This document shows positions 43,637 to 52,186 of a stretch of 64,000 nucleotides of DNA, in pieces. Positions within the stretch are counted from its first letter, which is position 1; the number at the start of each line of letters is the position of its first letter. Under the pieces are notes generated by a model that searched no databases, was not told the origin of the DNA, and saw only the letters and a list, made by a program, of their open reading frames with translations. Origin of the DNA: Qipengyuania vulgaris (lineage in GTDB: Bacteria; Pseudomonadota; Alphaproteobacteria; Sphingomonadales; Sphingomonadaceae); assembly GCA_000756795.1 (NCBI GenBank), contig CCSI01000001.1, forward strand, positions 806,001 to 870,000, in the 5' to 3' direction. The position numbers were made by a program, and so were the translations under genes.

Positions 43637-43779
43637 GGTCCTAACTTTCATCCCTTTTGGGCGTCAGGGGCCGGAATCGCCCCACAAGCGCCGGAATACG
43701 GATAATGACCTTAGCTATGCTGCCAAGCCTCGCAAGCTTCCGGCGCTAATGGGCGGATTTCCCTTGGGGATAAGTGGAA

Positions 43780-44532
43780 TTACCCCTGCATCGCCATGCC
43801 GCCGTTCACGTGAATCGTCTGACCCGTGACATAAGCGGCTTCGTCGCTGGCGAGATAGGCCACGGCGGCGCCGATTTCATCGCCCTCGCCCATGCGTCCC
43901 ATCGGGATGCGGGTATTGATGGCGGCCTTCTGATCGTCGTTGAGGGCATCGGTCATCGCGGTACGGATGAAGCCCGGGGCGACGCAGTTGACGGTGATGT
44001 TGCGGCTGGCGAGTTCCTGCGCGAGGCTCTTCGACATACCGGTAAGGCCTGCCTTCGCCGCGACGTAGTTCATCTGGCCGGGATTGCCGGTGTGGCCTAC
44101 GACGCTGGTGATGGAAATGATGCGTCCGCCCTTGGCCTTCATCATCGGGCGCGCGCTGGCGCGCATCAGGCGGAAGCTGGCCTCGAGGTTGATACGGATC
44201 ACCTCGTCCCATTCCTCGTCCTTCATGCGCATCGCGAGATTGTCACGCGTGATGCCCGCATTGTTGACGAGAATGTTCATGCTGCCGAGCGTGTCGACGG
44301 TGGCCGGGATAAGCTCTTCGACTTGTTTCGGATCCGACAGATTGCAGGTTATCTCGACGTGATCGTGCCCGAATTCCTCGTTCAGCTCCTCGCGGAAGGC
44401 GCGCAGCTTCGCTGCGTTGGAGCCTGACAGAGCGAGACGAGCGCCCTGCCTAGCGAGGGCGCGAGCGATTGATGAACCGATACCGCCACTGGCACCGGTG
44501 ACGAGGGCGGTCTTGCCTTCGAGGTTGAACAT
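43780..44532 (-). CDS. fabG: 3-oxoacyl-[acyl-carrier-protein] reductase
   Basis: 250 aa short-chain dehydrogenase. It has the NADP motif TGASGGIG (13-20), NNAG (90-93) and the catalytic Ser143, Tyr156 and Lys160 (YVAAK). The C-terminal QTIHVNGGMAM is characteristic of FabG. It reduces 3-oxoacyl-ACP in fatty acid synthesis. The ATG shares one base with the fabD stop, so the pair is coupled. Confidence 0.94.
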   Translation of the reverse strand: MFNLEGKTALVTGASGGIGSSIARALARQGARLALSGSNAAKLRAFREELNEEFGHDHVEITCNLSDPKQVEELIPATVDTLGSMNILVNNAGITRDNLAMRMKDEEWDEVIRINLEASFRLMRASARPMMKAKGGRIISITSVVGHTGNPGQMNYVAAKAGLTGMSKSLAQELASRNITVNCVAPGFIRTAMTDALNDDQKAAINTRIPMGRMGEGDEIGAAVAYLASDEAAYVTGQTIHVNGGMAMQG

Positions 44533-45470
44533 CAGCCGTTCTCCTTCGCGAAATTCTCGAGGTCTTCCATGGTGACGAGGCTGGTGGTGGTTGCCTCCTT
44601 GTCGATGCGGCCCACCATGGGGCCGAGCACTTTGCCGCCCATTTCAACGAACTTTTCAACGCCAGCCTCGCGCATGGCCAGCACGCTTTCGCGCCAGCGC
44701 ACGCGGCCGGTGACCTGATCAACGAGCAGGCCCTGCTCTTCAGCCGGGTCGGTTACGCGGGCGGCGGTGACATTGGCGTAGAGCGGCACGGTGAAAGCGC
44801 TCGGCGAGGTGTCTGCGAGAGCCAGCTTCATGCGCTGGGCAGCGGGTTCCATCAACGAGCAGTGGAAGGGAGCCGAGACGGGCAGCTTGATGCCGCGCTT
44901 GATGCCGTGGTCCTTGGCCATTTCGATGGCGCGGTCGATGGCTTCGGCATGACCCGAGATCACCACCTGTGTCGGGTCGTTATCGTTCGCCACTTCGCAA
45001 ACCTGACCCCCGGCAGCCGCTTCAGCGAGTGCGGTTGCCTTGTCGATGTCTGCACCGAGCAGCGCCGCCATCGCGCCGACGCCGATGGGAACAGCGTCCT
45101 GCATCGCGATGCCGCGCAGGCGCAGCAGCTTGGCGGTCTCGGCGAGCCCGAAAGCGCCGGCAGCGCACAGAGCCGAATATTCGCCCAGCGAGTGGCCTGC
45201 GACGCAATCCGCCTTGTCGGCCAGCGCCACGCCGAATTCCTTTTCGAGCACGCGCAGGGTCGCAATCGAGTTCGCCATGATGGCGGGCTGCGCATTGCTG
45301 GTGAGCGTGAGTTCGCTCTCCGGACCATCCTTCATCAGGCCAAAAAGTTTCTGGTTCAGCGCCTCGTCGACTTCCTCGAACACTTCGCGTGCGTGGGCGC
45401 TGGCTTCGGCGAGCTCTACGCCCATGCCGACTTTCTGGCTCCCCTGGCCGGGGAAGATGAATGCAGTCAT
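44532..45470 (-). CDS. fabD: malonyl-CoA:ACP transacylase
   Basis: 312 aa. GQGSQ (8-12) forms the oxyanion loop, GHSLGE holds the nucleophile Ser94, and a His in APFHCSLM completes the active site. It loads malonyl groups onto ACP for fatty acid elongation. The ATG at 45470 gives the usual MTAFIFPGQGSQ start with GGAGAG upstream. It is followed directly by fabG. Confidence 0.94.
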   Translation of the reverse strand: MTAFIFPGQGSQKVGMGVELAEASAHAREVFEEVDEALNQKLFGLMKDGPESELTLTSNAQPAIMANSIATLRVLEKEFGVALADKADCVAGHSLGEYSALCAAGAFGLAETAKLLRLRGIAMQDAVPIGVGAMAALLGADIDKATALAEAAAGGQVCEVANDNDPTQVVISGHAEAIDRAIEMAKDHGIKRGIKLPVSAPFHCSLMEPAAQRMKLALADTSPSAFTVPLYANVTAARVTDPAEEQGLLVDQVTGRVRWRESVLAMREAGVEKFVEMGGKVLGPMVGRIDKEATTTSLVTMEDLENFAKENG

Positions 45471-45510
45471 GAAACTCTCCTTGTTGAGCGCGCGCTTAGG
45501 CGCGTGTGCC

Positions 45511-46347
45511 TCATCCCTCAAGGCCGAAGGGGACTATCCTGTTGGCAGCTGTGTGCCCGATGGCCGCGCGCCCAAGATATTCGATGCCGTAGCGTTCGCA
45601 CCAATATTGGACGATTTCCTCGGGCGATGCGCCAAAGGGGCGGTCGTTTTCGGGGACGGCCGTGACTTCGCCCAAGCGGATGCCCGCGATGCCGCGGAGG
45701 TGTTCGGCGACGTGGAAAAGCAGCCGGTCGATGGCATATTCATATTCGCCGACTTCTTCGATGAGCAATTCGTGCCCTTCGAGATTGGGCATGAAGCGCG
45801 TGCCGACCATCATGGCCAGCGTGTAGAGGTTGAAGGCCGCGACGGGCGTGCACGAAATCGAAGGTTCGAGCGCGCTGTCGTCGCCAGACATCCATGCCAG
45901 CGTGCGGCGAATGGCGGCCTCGCCCCCGTTCCGCTTCACGTCCACCGGCATCGGGGCGTGGACCAGCTTGCCGATGCCCGCCCGGTAAAGCGCGCCAAGC
46001 ATGAAGCCGAGGTCGGAATAGCCGAGATAGGTTTTCAGCCCCGCAGCGCTTTCCGCCTTGGCGATGAAGTCCGCCGCGATACGGTTCGAGCCGTAGCCAC
46101 CCTTGGCGAACCACACCGCGTCGAAGGCAGGGTCGTTGGCGCACTCGAGCAAGGCAGCCAGCCTGACCTCGTCGCGCCCCGCAAAGTGACCCTCTTCGAC
46201 GAAGCATTGTTCGTGGAAGGTAAGTTCGATGTCGGGAAATTCGATTGCCGCGAGCTGCGAGACAGCTTCCGCATACTTGCGCTTCAGCGGCGTGGCGGGG
46301 GCGCAGATGGCGACTTTTCGGATGGGTCGTTGCACGCTCGCGACCAT
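45511..46347 (-). CDS. ldcA: LD-carboxypeptidase (S66 family)
   Basis: 278 aa. The catalytic Ser111 is in LGYSDLGF, the Glu in LLIEEVGEYEYAIDR and the His in the closing AIGHTAANR. The substrate-binding KGGYGSNR is conserved. It removes the terminal D-Ala from murein tetrapeptides in the cytoplasm, giving tripeptides for reuse. The divergent neighbour is an Mpl-like ligase that would attach such tripeptides to UDP-MurNAc, so the two fit one recycling route. Confidence 0.85.
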   Translation of the reverse strand: MVASVQRPIRKVAICAPATPLKRKYAEAVSQLAAIEFPDIELTFHEQCFVEEGHFAGRDEVRLAALLECANDPAFDAVWFAKGGYGSNRIAADFIAKAESAAGLKTYLGYSDLGFMLGALYRAGIGKLVHAPMPVDVKRNGGEAAIRRTLAWMSGDDSALEPSISCTPVAAFNLYTLAMMVGTRFMPNLEGHELLIEEVGEYEYAIDRLLFHVAEHLRGIAGIRLGEVTAVPENDRPFGASPEEIVQYWCERYGIEYLGRAAIGHTAANRIVPFGLEG

Positions 46348-46389
46348 GCCCGCTTGTCATCGCGCTTACAACTGCATAGCGAGGCCGCA

Positions 46390-47817
46390 ATGACCGACTT
46401 CCCCAGCCCTGATGAACTTTTCGCCCGTCCCTTCTTCTTCGTAGGTATCGGCGGGTCGGGAATGCTGCCGCTGGCGCAGATCCTGAAAGGCCGCGGCGCA
46501 ATGGTCGGCGGCTCGGATCGCAGTTTCGACCAGGGCCATCTGCCTGAAAAATTCGCTGCGCTCGAGGCGCAGGGCTTCGAACTGCATCCGCAAGATGGCA
46601 GCGGGATTGTTTCCGGCGAACAGATTGTCGTGGCCTCGGCAGCCATCGAGGACAGCGTACCTGAAATCGCGCAGGCAAAAGCGCTCGATTGCCTGAGGCT
46701 TACCCGAGCGGAACTGAATTCCATTCTCTTCAACACCAGCGGGGCGGGCCTCGCTGTGGCGGGCACCAGCGGCAAGTCGACCGTCACCGGTATGCTCGGC
46801 TGGATCCTCGAGGCGACGGGCCGCGAGCCGACCATCATGAACGGCGCGGTGATGAAGAATTTCATCTCGCCCGAGCGCCCCTTTGCCAGCGCGGTGGTGG
46901 GCGGACAGAGCATTTACGTAAGCGAAGTCGACGAGAGCGACGGCTCCATCGCGCTCTACCGGCCTGCGGTCGGCGTGCTGCTCAATGTCAGCCTCGACCA
47001 CAAGAGCATGGAAGAATTGCGCCAGCTGTTCGGCGATTACCTCTCGCGTAGCCGCATCTCGGTCATCAATGCCGATGACGAGGAAGCGCTGGCGCTATTG
47101 CCACACGCCAAGGAGGTCATCACCTTCGGAATCGAGCAGGAAAAGGCGCAAATCGGCATCGTACCCGGCAGCGTGGCCGAAGGCCCGGTCAGGCAGGCGG
47201 CAATGATTGTCGACCGCCATGACGGCTCGCAGCACGCGCTCACTCTCAACATGCCGGGCCGGCACAATTTGTCCAATGCCCTGGCAGCCATTGCTGCCGC
47301 CGCTGCTGCGGGTGTGCCGGTGAAGGCATCCGTCAAAGCTCTCGCAGGGTTCGAGGGCCTTGCCCGCCGGTTCGATATCGTCGGCACTACCCACGCAGCC
47401 ATCACCGTCATCGACGATTTCGGGCATAATCCGGAGAAATGCGCCGCAACCCTGCGGACACTTCGCGCGCATCCCGGGCGCGTACTCGCCTTCTTCCAGC
47501 CCCATGGCTACGGTCCCTTGCGCCAGATGGGTGAGGAACTGGCTCAGACTTTCGCCGACGAGCTGGATGAAGGTGACCGCCTCCTGATCTGCGATCCGGT
47601 ATATTTCGGCGGAACCGTAGACCGCAGCGAGGGGAGTGAGCGCATCGTACGGCTGGTCGAGGAAGCAGGCGGGCGTGCCGAATACATTCCCCAGCGCAAG
47701 TCCATCGAGGATCGGCTTGTGAACCTCGCTTCACCCGGCGACCGGATTGTGGTGATGGGCGCCCGCGACGACACGCTTTCGCAATTCGCGAAGCGCCTGT
47801 TGGAGCGCTTGTCCTAG
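46390..47817 (+). CDS. Mur ligase, probably UDP-MurNAc:tripeptide ligase (Mpl-like)
   Basis: 475 aa. The N-terminal Rossmann motif is FFVGIGGSGMLPLA, the ATP P-loop AVAGTSGKSTVTGML, and the Mur centre-domain signatures are EVDESDGSI, NVSLDHKSM and PGRHNLSNALAA. The C-terminal VIDDFGHNPEKCAATL matches the Mur ligase C domain. MurC is an alternative, but the ldcA neighbour favours the recycling ligase. The open frame extends far upstream but only the part after ATG 46390 (AGGCCGCA context) carries the family. The stop overlaps the diguanylate cyclase gene by 4 nt on the opposite strand. Confidence 0.78.
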   Translation: MTDFPSPDELFARPFFFVGIGGSGMLPLAQILKGRGAMVGGSDRSFDQGHLPEKFAALEAQGFELHPQDGSGIVSGEQIVVASAAIEDSVPEIAQAKALDCLRLTRAELNSILFNTSGAGLAVAGTSGKSTVTGMLGWILEATGREPTIMNGAVMKNFISPERPFASAVVGGQSIYVSEVDESDGSIALYRPAVGVLLNVSLDHKSMEELRQLFGDYLSRSRISVINADDEEALALLPHAKEVITFGIEQEKAQIGIVPGSVAEGPVRQAAMIVDRHDGSQHALTLNMPGRHNLSNALAAIAAAAAAGVPVKASVKALAGFEGLARRFDIVGTTHAAITVIDDFGHNPEKCAATLRTLRAHPGRVLAFFQPHGYGPLRQMGEELAQTFADELDEGDRLLICDPVYFGGTVDRSEGSERIVRLVEEAGGRAEYIPQRKSIEDRLVNLASPGDRIVVMGARDDTLSQFAKRLLERLS

Positions 47818-49511
47818 GTGCCTTGACAGACCAGTCCGACCCGCCCCTCTGCGTCGGCAATGGCGCTACGGTTCCGGCCTGCTCGCTTGGCTTCGTACAT
47901 CGCGTCATCAGCCCGGGCGAAAACCTCCTCAACCGATAACCCCTGACCCATCGCGCCGCCGATGCTGATTGTGACATGGGGAATACCCATGGCATCCTCA
48001 CCGACATTACGATCAATATGATGGCGGAGAGCTTCGGCGGTCCTGCGCAATTCCTCTTCGCCTGAACAGCTGAAGACGACCGCGAATTCCTCGCCGCCGA
48101 GCCGATAGATGGTGGAAGCCGGATTGCCCGCGAAATTCTCGCGCATCAGGCTCGCTATGTGGCACAGCACGGCATCGCCCGTTGTATGACCTTTCTCGTC
48201 GTTAATGGCCTTAAAATGGTCGATATCGGCCACGAGCAATGCCTGACCTTGCTCGATGACCTCCACGGAGTCGAAAGCCCTGCGATTGGCGAGGCCGGTC
48301 AGAGAGTCGGTCAGCGCCATACGGCCCAGCTTGATGGCCCGGATACGCGCCCGGTCACGCTCGACCCGCAAGACCATGAAACGATCGCCGACCGCTGCCG
48401 AACTACCAAGCACCAGCAGGACCAGCGCCGCAAACAGGAAGTCGTGCACGTGGAACGGCGGGTGGTAGAGATTGAGATTGGTGAGAATCGAAAGCACGCC
48501 GGCAATGACCAAACCGCCGAAAGCGACCAGCAGGTACATCGCTCCCCTGCTGTCCCTGAAGAGCGCTGCACCGATGACTGCGAGCAGCGTGATGCTGAGC
48601 GGCAGCATCGCGTAGAGAAACGCAAGGTGTGACCAGATACGCAAAGGCTCGAGGTCCAACACCGAGATTGTCTTCACCGCGAGGACCAAGGCGGCAAAAC
48701 TGAGCAGCACGCGCGACAGGATCCTTGGGACCTTGCCCTTTTCCAGCAAGTCGAGAACGAAGAAAACCGCTGCAATGGCCGACAATGCCAAGGTGCCGGT
48801 ATTAAGCTGCCAGCGCAGCCCGAGCGGCGCGTCAGGGAATATCAGGAATATCAGCCCAGAATTCGACAGGACGAAGACCAGCATGCCGAACGTCATCACC
48901 GCATGCCAGACCATGAAACGGAACCTCAGCATCCGCATGAATAGCAGGTCGTAAACTATCGGCACGATAAGCAGGCCGCACAACAGGGCGTAAACCAGTG
49001 AACGGATGTAATGCTCGGCGCCAGCCTCGCCGCGTTCGACAAGCCTTGCCTCGCGCGTGACGGCATATGTTCGCGGCCTTTCGACGACCATGTCGATCGA
49101 TGCGAGCGGTGCCTCCGCCAATGGCACCGGCACGCTGAAGCGAGTGCGCACGAACCATTTGCGCGCGGCCATCTGCGGGTCGACGTCGACCCTTCGCTCG
49201 CTGCCATCCGCGAAGATAAAAAGAAGCACCATGCTTTCGTATTTGGCGGGGTCGGTTTGCCACGAAAATCGCTGCTCGGACGTGTCGAAATCCTGCGGGA
49301 TGACGGCATGACTACGCAGGAACCGGTCGCGTTTGGCAAACCTGTCGGCCGAGCAATCGAGGTCGCTGACAGGCAGGGCAAGGGCCTCTTCCAGATCTTC
49401 CGCCCCGCCGACGCAAAGCAGTGGTGTGAGCTCAAGCGTCCGGGCCTCGGCACTTGCCCCAGCAAGTCCGAGCCAGAAAAACAGTAAGAGACCGAAAGCT
49501 CTCAACACCAA
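47814..49511 (-). CDS. membrane diguanylate cyclase with 7TMR-DISM sensor module
   Basis: 565 aa. A signal peptide (cleavage near AEA) is followed by a periplasmic 7TMR-DISM-type domain, seven membrane helices (about residues 185-385) and a cytoplasmic GGDEF domain. The active site is GGEEF (RLGGEEFAVVF), so cyclase activity is expected. The substrate motif LTGLANRRAFD is intact. An inhibitory RxxD site was not seen. It should make cyclic di-GMP in response to an extracellular cue. Confidence 0.87.
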   Translation of the reverse strand: MVLRAFGLLLFFWLGLAGASAEARTLELTPLLCVGGAEDLEEALALPVSDLDCSADRFAKRDRFLRSHAVIPQDFDTSEQRFSWQTDPAKYESMVLLFIFADGSERRVDVDPQMAARKWFVRTRFSVPVPLAEAPLASIDMVVERPRTYAVTREARLVERGEAGAEHYIRSLVYALLCGLLIVPIVYDLLFMRMLRFRFMVWHAVMTFGMLVFVLSNSGLIFLIFPDAPLGLRWQLNTGTLALSAIAAVFFVLDLLEKGKVPRILSRVLLSFAALVLAVKTISVLDLEPLRIWSHLAFLYAMLPLSITLLAVIGAALFRDSRGAMYLLVAFGGLVIAGVLSILTNLNLYHPPFHVHDFLFAALVLLVLGSSAAVGDRFMVLRVERDRARIRAIKLGRMALTDSLTGLANRRAFDSVEVIEQGQALLVADIDHFKAINDEKGHTTGDAVLCHIASLMRENFAGNPASTIYRLGGEEFAVVFSCSGEEELRRTAEALRHHIDRNVGEDAMGIPHVTISIGGAMGQGLSVEEVFARADDAMYEAKRAGRNRSAIADAEGRVGLVCQGT

Positions 49512-49628
49512 GTGACCAGCAATACCCCCATCCGCATCGCCCCCGCGATGCAGACCCCGTTTTAGGCAATCGGCCTGTGATGCCTAGGATAAATCCGCCC
49601 TCGTCCCTTGCGGGGACGCATGACGAAC

Positions 49629-50585
49629 TCAGTGGGCCCCCTTGCCGCGCAAAATGACCTTGTGGATGAGGATCGCGATAACGAAACCAAGGGCCAGTCC
49701 GATCAAGGCCGAAAGAGCAGCATAGGTGAGCCAGCCCAGCAGGCCCGACAGCCCTCCTGCGGCCGCCTTCACCGCATACTCCGCCCCGTGGGCGATATCG
49801 TAGAGCAGGTCGAAACCGAGCTCATGGGTCCCGTGCACGATGATACCGCCGCCTACCCAAAGCATGGCAATGGTGCCGATGAAGGAAAGCGCCTTGAGCA
49901 ACCAGGGCATGCTCTTGAGAAGGAACCTGCCAAAGGCCTGTGCTGCTTCGGATGGCTTCTTGGTCAAGTGCAGGCCCACATCATCCATCTTCACGATAAG
50001 CGCGACGGAGCCATAGACGACGATCGTCACGGCGATCGCGACGATTGCGAGCGCCAGGCCTCGGCCCCAGAAAGTGTCAGCAATCGCCTCGTTCGACAGT
50101 TCGTTGAGCACAATTGCCATGATTTCTGCCGAAAGGATGAGGTCCGTGCGGATGGCTCCCGAAATGCGCTCTTTTTCGAATGCCACGGGGTCTTCGATAA
50201 CATCATCGACAGTCTTGCCATGCTTGGCCCCGCCGAGCTTCTCCATCACCTTTTCCGCGCCTTCATAGGAAAGGAAAGCGCCGCCCAGCATCAGGATAAG
50301 GATGATAGCCCCGGGCAGGAACTGGCTGAGCAACAGGGCACCAGGAAGCAGGAACAACAGCTTGTTCTTGAAGCTGCCCTTGGTGATCGCCCAGATAATC
50401 GGCAGTTCTCGCGCGGGGGAAAGGCCGGTCACATAGCTTGGCGTTACGGCGGCATCATCGATAATCACGCCCGCCGTCTTCGAGCCTGCGCGGCCCGCGG
50501 CAGCGGCGACATCATCGATCGAAGCAGCAGCGGTCCGGGCAATGATGGAAACGTCGTCTAGCAGCGCTACGAGGCCGGATGGCAT
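49629..50585 (-). CDS. DUF808 family membrane protein
   Basis: 318 aa with about seven hydrophobic segments. The conserved N-terminus MPSGLVALLDDVSIIARTAA and the stretch LLLSQFLPGAIILILMLGGAFLSYEGAEK are the DUF808 signature (E. coli YedI is a member). No biochemical role is established. It is divergent from rpsF, with about 207 nt between. Confidence 0.85.
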   Translation of the reverse strand: MPSGLVALLDDVSIIARTAAASIDDVAAAAGRAGSKTAGVIIDDAAVTPSYVTGLSPARELPIIWAITKGSFKNKLLFLLPGALLLSQFLPGAIILILMLGGAFLSYEGAEKVMEKLGGAKHGKTVDDVIEDPVAFEKERISGAIRTDLILSAEIMAIVLNELSNEAIADTFWGRGLALAIVAIAVTIVVYGSVALIVKMDDVGLHLTKKPSEAAQAFGRFLLKSMPWLLKALSFIGTIAMLWVGGGIIVHGTHELGFDLLYDIAHGAEYAVKAAAGGLSGLLGWLTYAALSALIGLALGFVIAILIHKVILRGKGAH

Positions 50586-50663
50586 TTTGGTCTTTCCCCT
50601 TGAGTTACCGGTGCAATGCGCCCACTGCCCCTACCGTTCCATCGCGGCAAGCGGCAAGATGGC

Positions 50664-50691
50664 TTGCATTCCTGCCGATTCCCGCTATGTG
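50664..50691 (+). promoter_or_regulatory. predicted promoter of the rpsF operon
   Basis: TTGCAT (50664-50669), a 16-nt spacer and TATGTG (50686-50691) lie about 100 nt before the rpsF start. The remaining leader contains a GC-rich stem (GAGGGGCCCCGC) that could serve S6:S18 feedback, but this was not shown. The call is by consensus only. Confidence 0.4.
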
Positions 50692-50792
50692 CGCGCATCC
50701 CTCGCTTCGGCGTGGGATATGAAGAAAGCCGGAGGGGCCCCGCAATCCCGCGGACAAGCCAGCGATCGGCCAGCAGTTGAAAGGACAAGAGC

Positions 50793-51158
50793 ATGGCTCT
50801 CTACGAGCATGTTTTCTTGGCGCGACAGGACCTGAGCCAGGCTCAGGTTGACCAGCTCGCAGCCACGGCGACCGAAATCGTCGAAGCAAACGAAGGCAAG
50901 GTCACCAAGACCGAGACCTGGGGTCTCAAGAACCTCGCCTACAAGATCGACCGTAACCGCAAGGCACACTTCGTGATGCTCAACATCGAGGGCCCCGGCT
51001 CCGTTGTTTCCGAGCTTGAGCGCCAGACGCGCATCAACGAAGATGTCATCCGTTACATGACCATCCGTGTCGAAGAGCACGAAGAAGGTCCCAGCGTAAT
51101 GATGCGCAAGAACGAGCGCGACTCGAAGAAGCGCCGTGACCGTGAGGAGCGAGACTGA
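50793..51158 (+). CDS. rpsF: 30S ribosomal protein S6
   Basis: 121 aa. The S6 fold is clear from [22 protein letters not shown], the [10 protein letters not shown] strand and [13 protein letters not shown]. It binds S18 and the central domain of 16S rRNA. The C-terminal tail is charged and ends in Arg-Asp, whereas the RimK-modified E. coli protein ends in Glu-Glu. AAAGGA precedes the ATG. It shares one base with rpsR. Confidence 0.97.
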   Translation: MALYEHVFLARQDLSQAQVDQLAATATEIVEANEGKVTKTETWGLKNLAYKIDRNRKAHFVMLNIEGPGSVVSELERQTRINEDVIRYMTIRVEEHEEGPSVMMRKNERDSKKRRDREERD

Positions 51159-51382
51159 TGGCCCGCCCGTTTTTCCGCCGCCGCAAGACCTGCCCGTTCT
51201 CCGCGAAGAACGCTCCGGCAATCGACTACAAGGACACGCGTCTGCTGCAGGGCTTCATGTCCGAGCGTGGCAAGATCGTCCCCAGCCGCATCACCGCCGT
51301 CAGCGCGAAGAAGCAGCGTGAACTGGCCAAGGCCATCAAGCGCGCTCGCCACATCGGCCTGCTGCCGTACATCGTGAAGTAA
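51158..51382 (+). CDS. rpsR: 30S ribosomal protein S18
   Basis: 74 aa. The signature [22 protein letters not shown] opens the protein, followed by the RNA-binding [28 protein letters not shown]. It pairs with S6 on the platform of the small subunit. The cysteine in KTCPF is typical. Start and stop fit between rpsF and rplI. Confidence 0.97.
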   Translation: MARPFFRRRKTCPFSAKNAPAIDYKDTRLLQGFMSERGKIVPSRITAVSAKKQRELAKAIKRARHIGLLPYIVK

Positions 51383-51394
51383 GGAGAAGAGAAC

Positions 51395-52063
51395 ATGGAT
51401 ATCATTCTTCTCCAGCGTATCGAAAAGCTCGGCACGATCGGTGACGTCGTCACCGTGAAGGACGGCTACGCACGCAACTTCCTGCTCCCGCAGAAGAAGG
51501 CCCTGCGCGCCAACGAAGCCAACAAGAAGGTCTTCGAAGCCAACCGCGAGCGACTCGAAAAGGAAAACGCCGAACGCCGCACTGAAGCCGAAAAGGCTGG
51601 CACGAAGGTCGATGGCGTCGAGATCATCCTGATCCGCGCTGCCTCGAACACCGGCCAGCTCTATGGTTCGGTCAACGTCCGCGACATCGTCAACGGCCTC
51701 GCCGACAAGGGCCACGAGATCGACAAGAAGCAGGTCATCATGGGCAACCCGATCAAGACGATCGGCATGCATGACGTGCGCATCGACCTCCACCCCGAAG
51801 TCTCGGTCACCATCAAGGCGAACGTCGCCCGTTCGGACGACGAAGCAGAACTGCAGACGCAGGGCGTCGACGTTCTGGCCCAGATGTTCGAAGAAGAGCA
51901 GCGCGAAATCGAGGAAATGGCAGCAGCCAACACCACCGATCCGACGCTCGAGCCGGGTGAAATTCCCGCCGACATGCTCGAAGACGGCGTCAGCACCGAA
52001 GAAGGCACCACCGAAACGGAAGCCCTCATCGAAGCGACCAAGCCGGAAGGCGACGAAGCCTAA
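51395..52063 (+). CDS. rplI: 50S ribosomal protein L9 with extended acidic C-terminus
   Basis: 222 aa, against about 150 in most bacteria. The N-domain ([32 protein letters not shown]), the long connecting helix and the C-domain ([23 protein letters not shown]) are all present. Beyond about residue 150 comes an acidic, low-complexity tail ([10 protein letters not shown]... and [20 protein letters not shown]). The tail is likely a lineage trait. The gene ends 24 nt before a strong terminator. Confidence 0.96.
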   Translation: MDIILLQRIEKLGTIGDVVTVKDGYARNFLLPQKKALRANEANKKVFEANRERLEKENAERRTEAEKAGTKVDGVEIILIRAASNTGQLYGSVNVRDIVNGLADKGHEIDKKQVIMGNPIKTIGMHDVRIDLHPEVSVTIKANVARSDDEAELQTQGVDVLAQMFEEEQREIEEMAAANTTDPTLEPGEIPADMLEDGVSTEEGTTETEALIEATKPEGDEA

Positions 52064-52086
52064 GCTTCTCGCACACCAGACATTAA

Positions 52087-52119
52087 GGGCGCGGCAGCTT
52101 CGGCTTCCGCGCCCTTTTT
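52087..52119 (+). terminator. rho-independent terminator after rplI
   Basis: GGGCGCGG (52087-52094) pairs with CCGCGCCC (52107-52114), with an inner AGC-TTCG-GCT hairpin, followed by TTTTT. It closes the rpsF-rpsR-rplI operon. Confidence 0.92.
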
Positions 52120-52186
52120 GTAACAAGCTGATTCCTGTGGCAGAGGGGGTCACGAAAACGAAAAGAGCCAGGAGAAAAAGGCCCAT

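Noticed and set aside
42596..43829. Long plus-strand frames opposite dnaN
   Set aside because: They are antisense to an intact sliding-clamp gene and lack any motif.
45040..46389. Extension of the Mpl-like reading frame 450 codons upstream across fabD and ldcA
   Set aside because: The upstream part is antisense to two well-supported genes and has no signature. The ligase starts cleanly at 46390.
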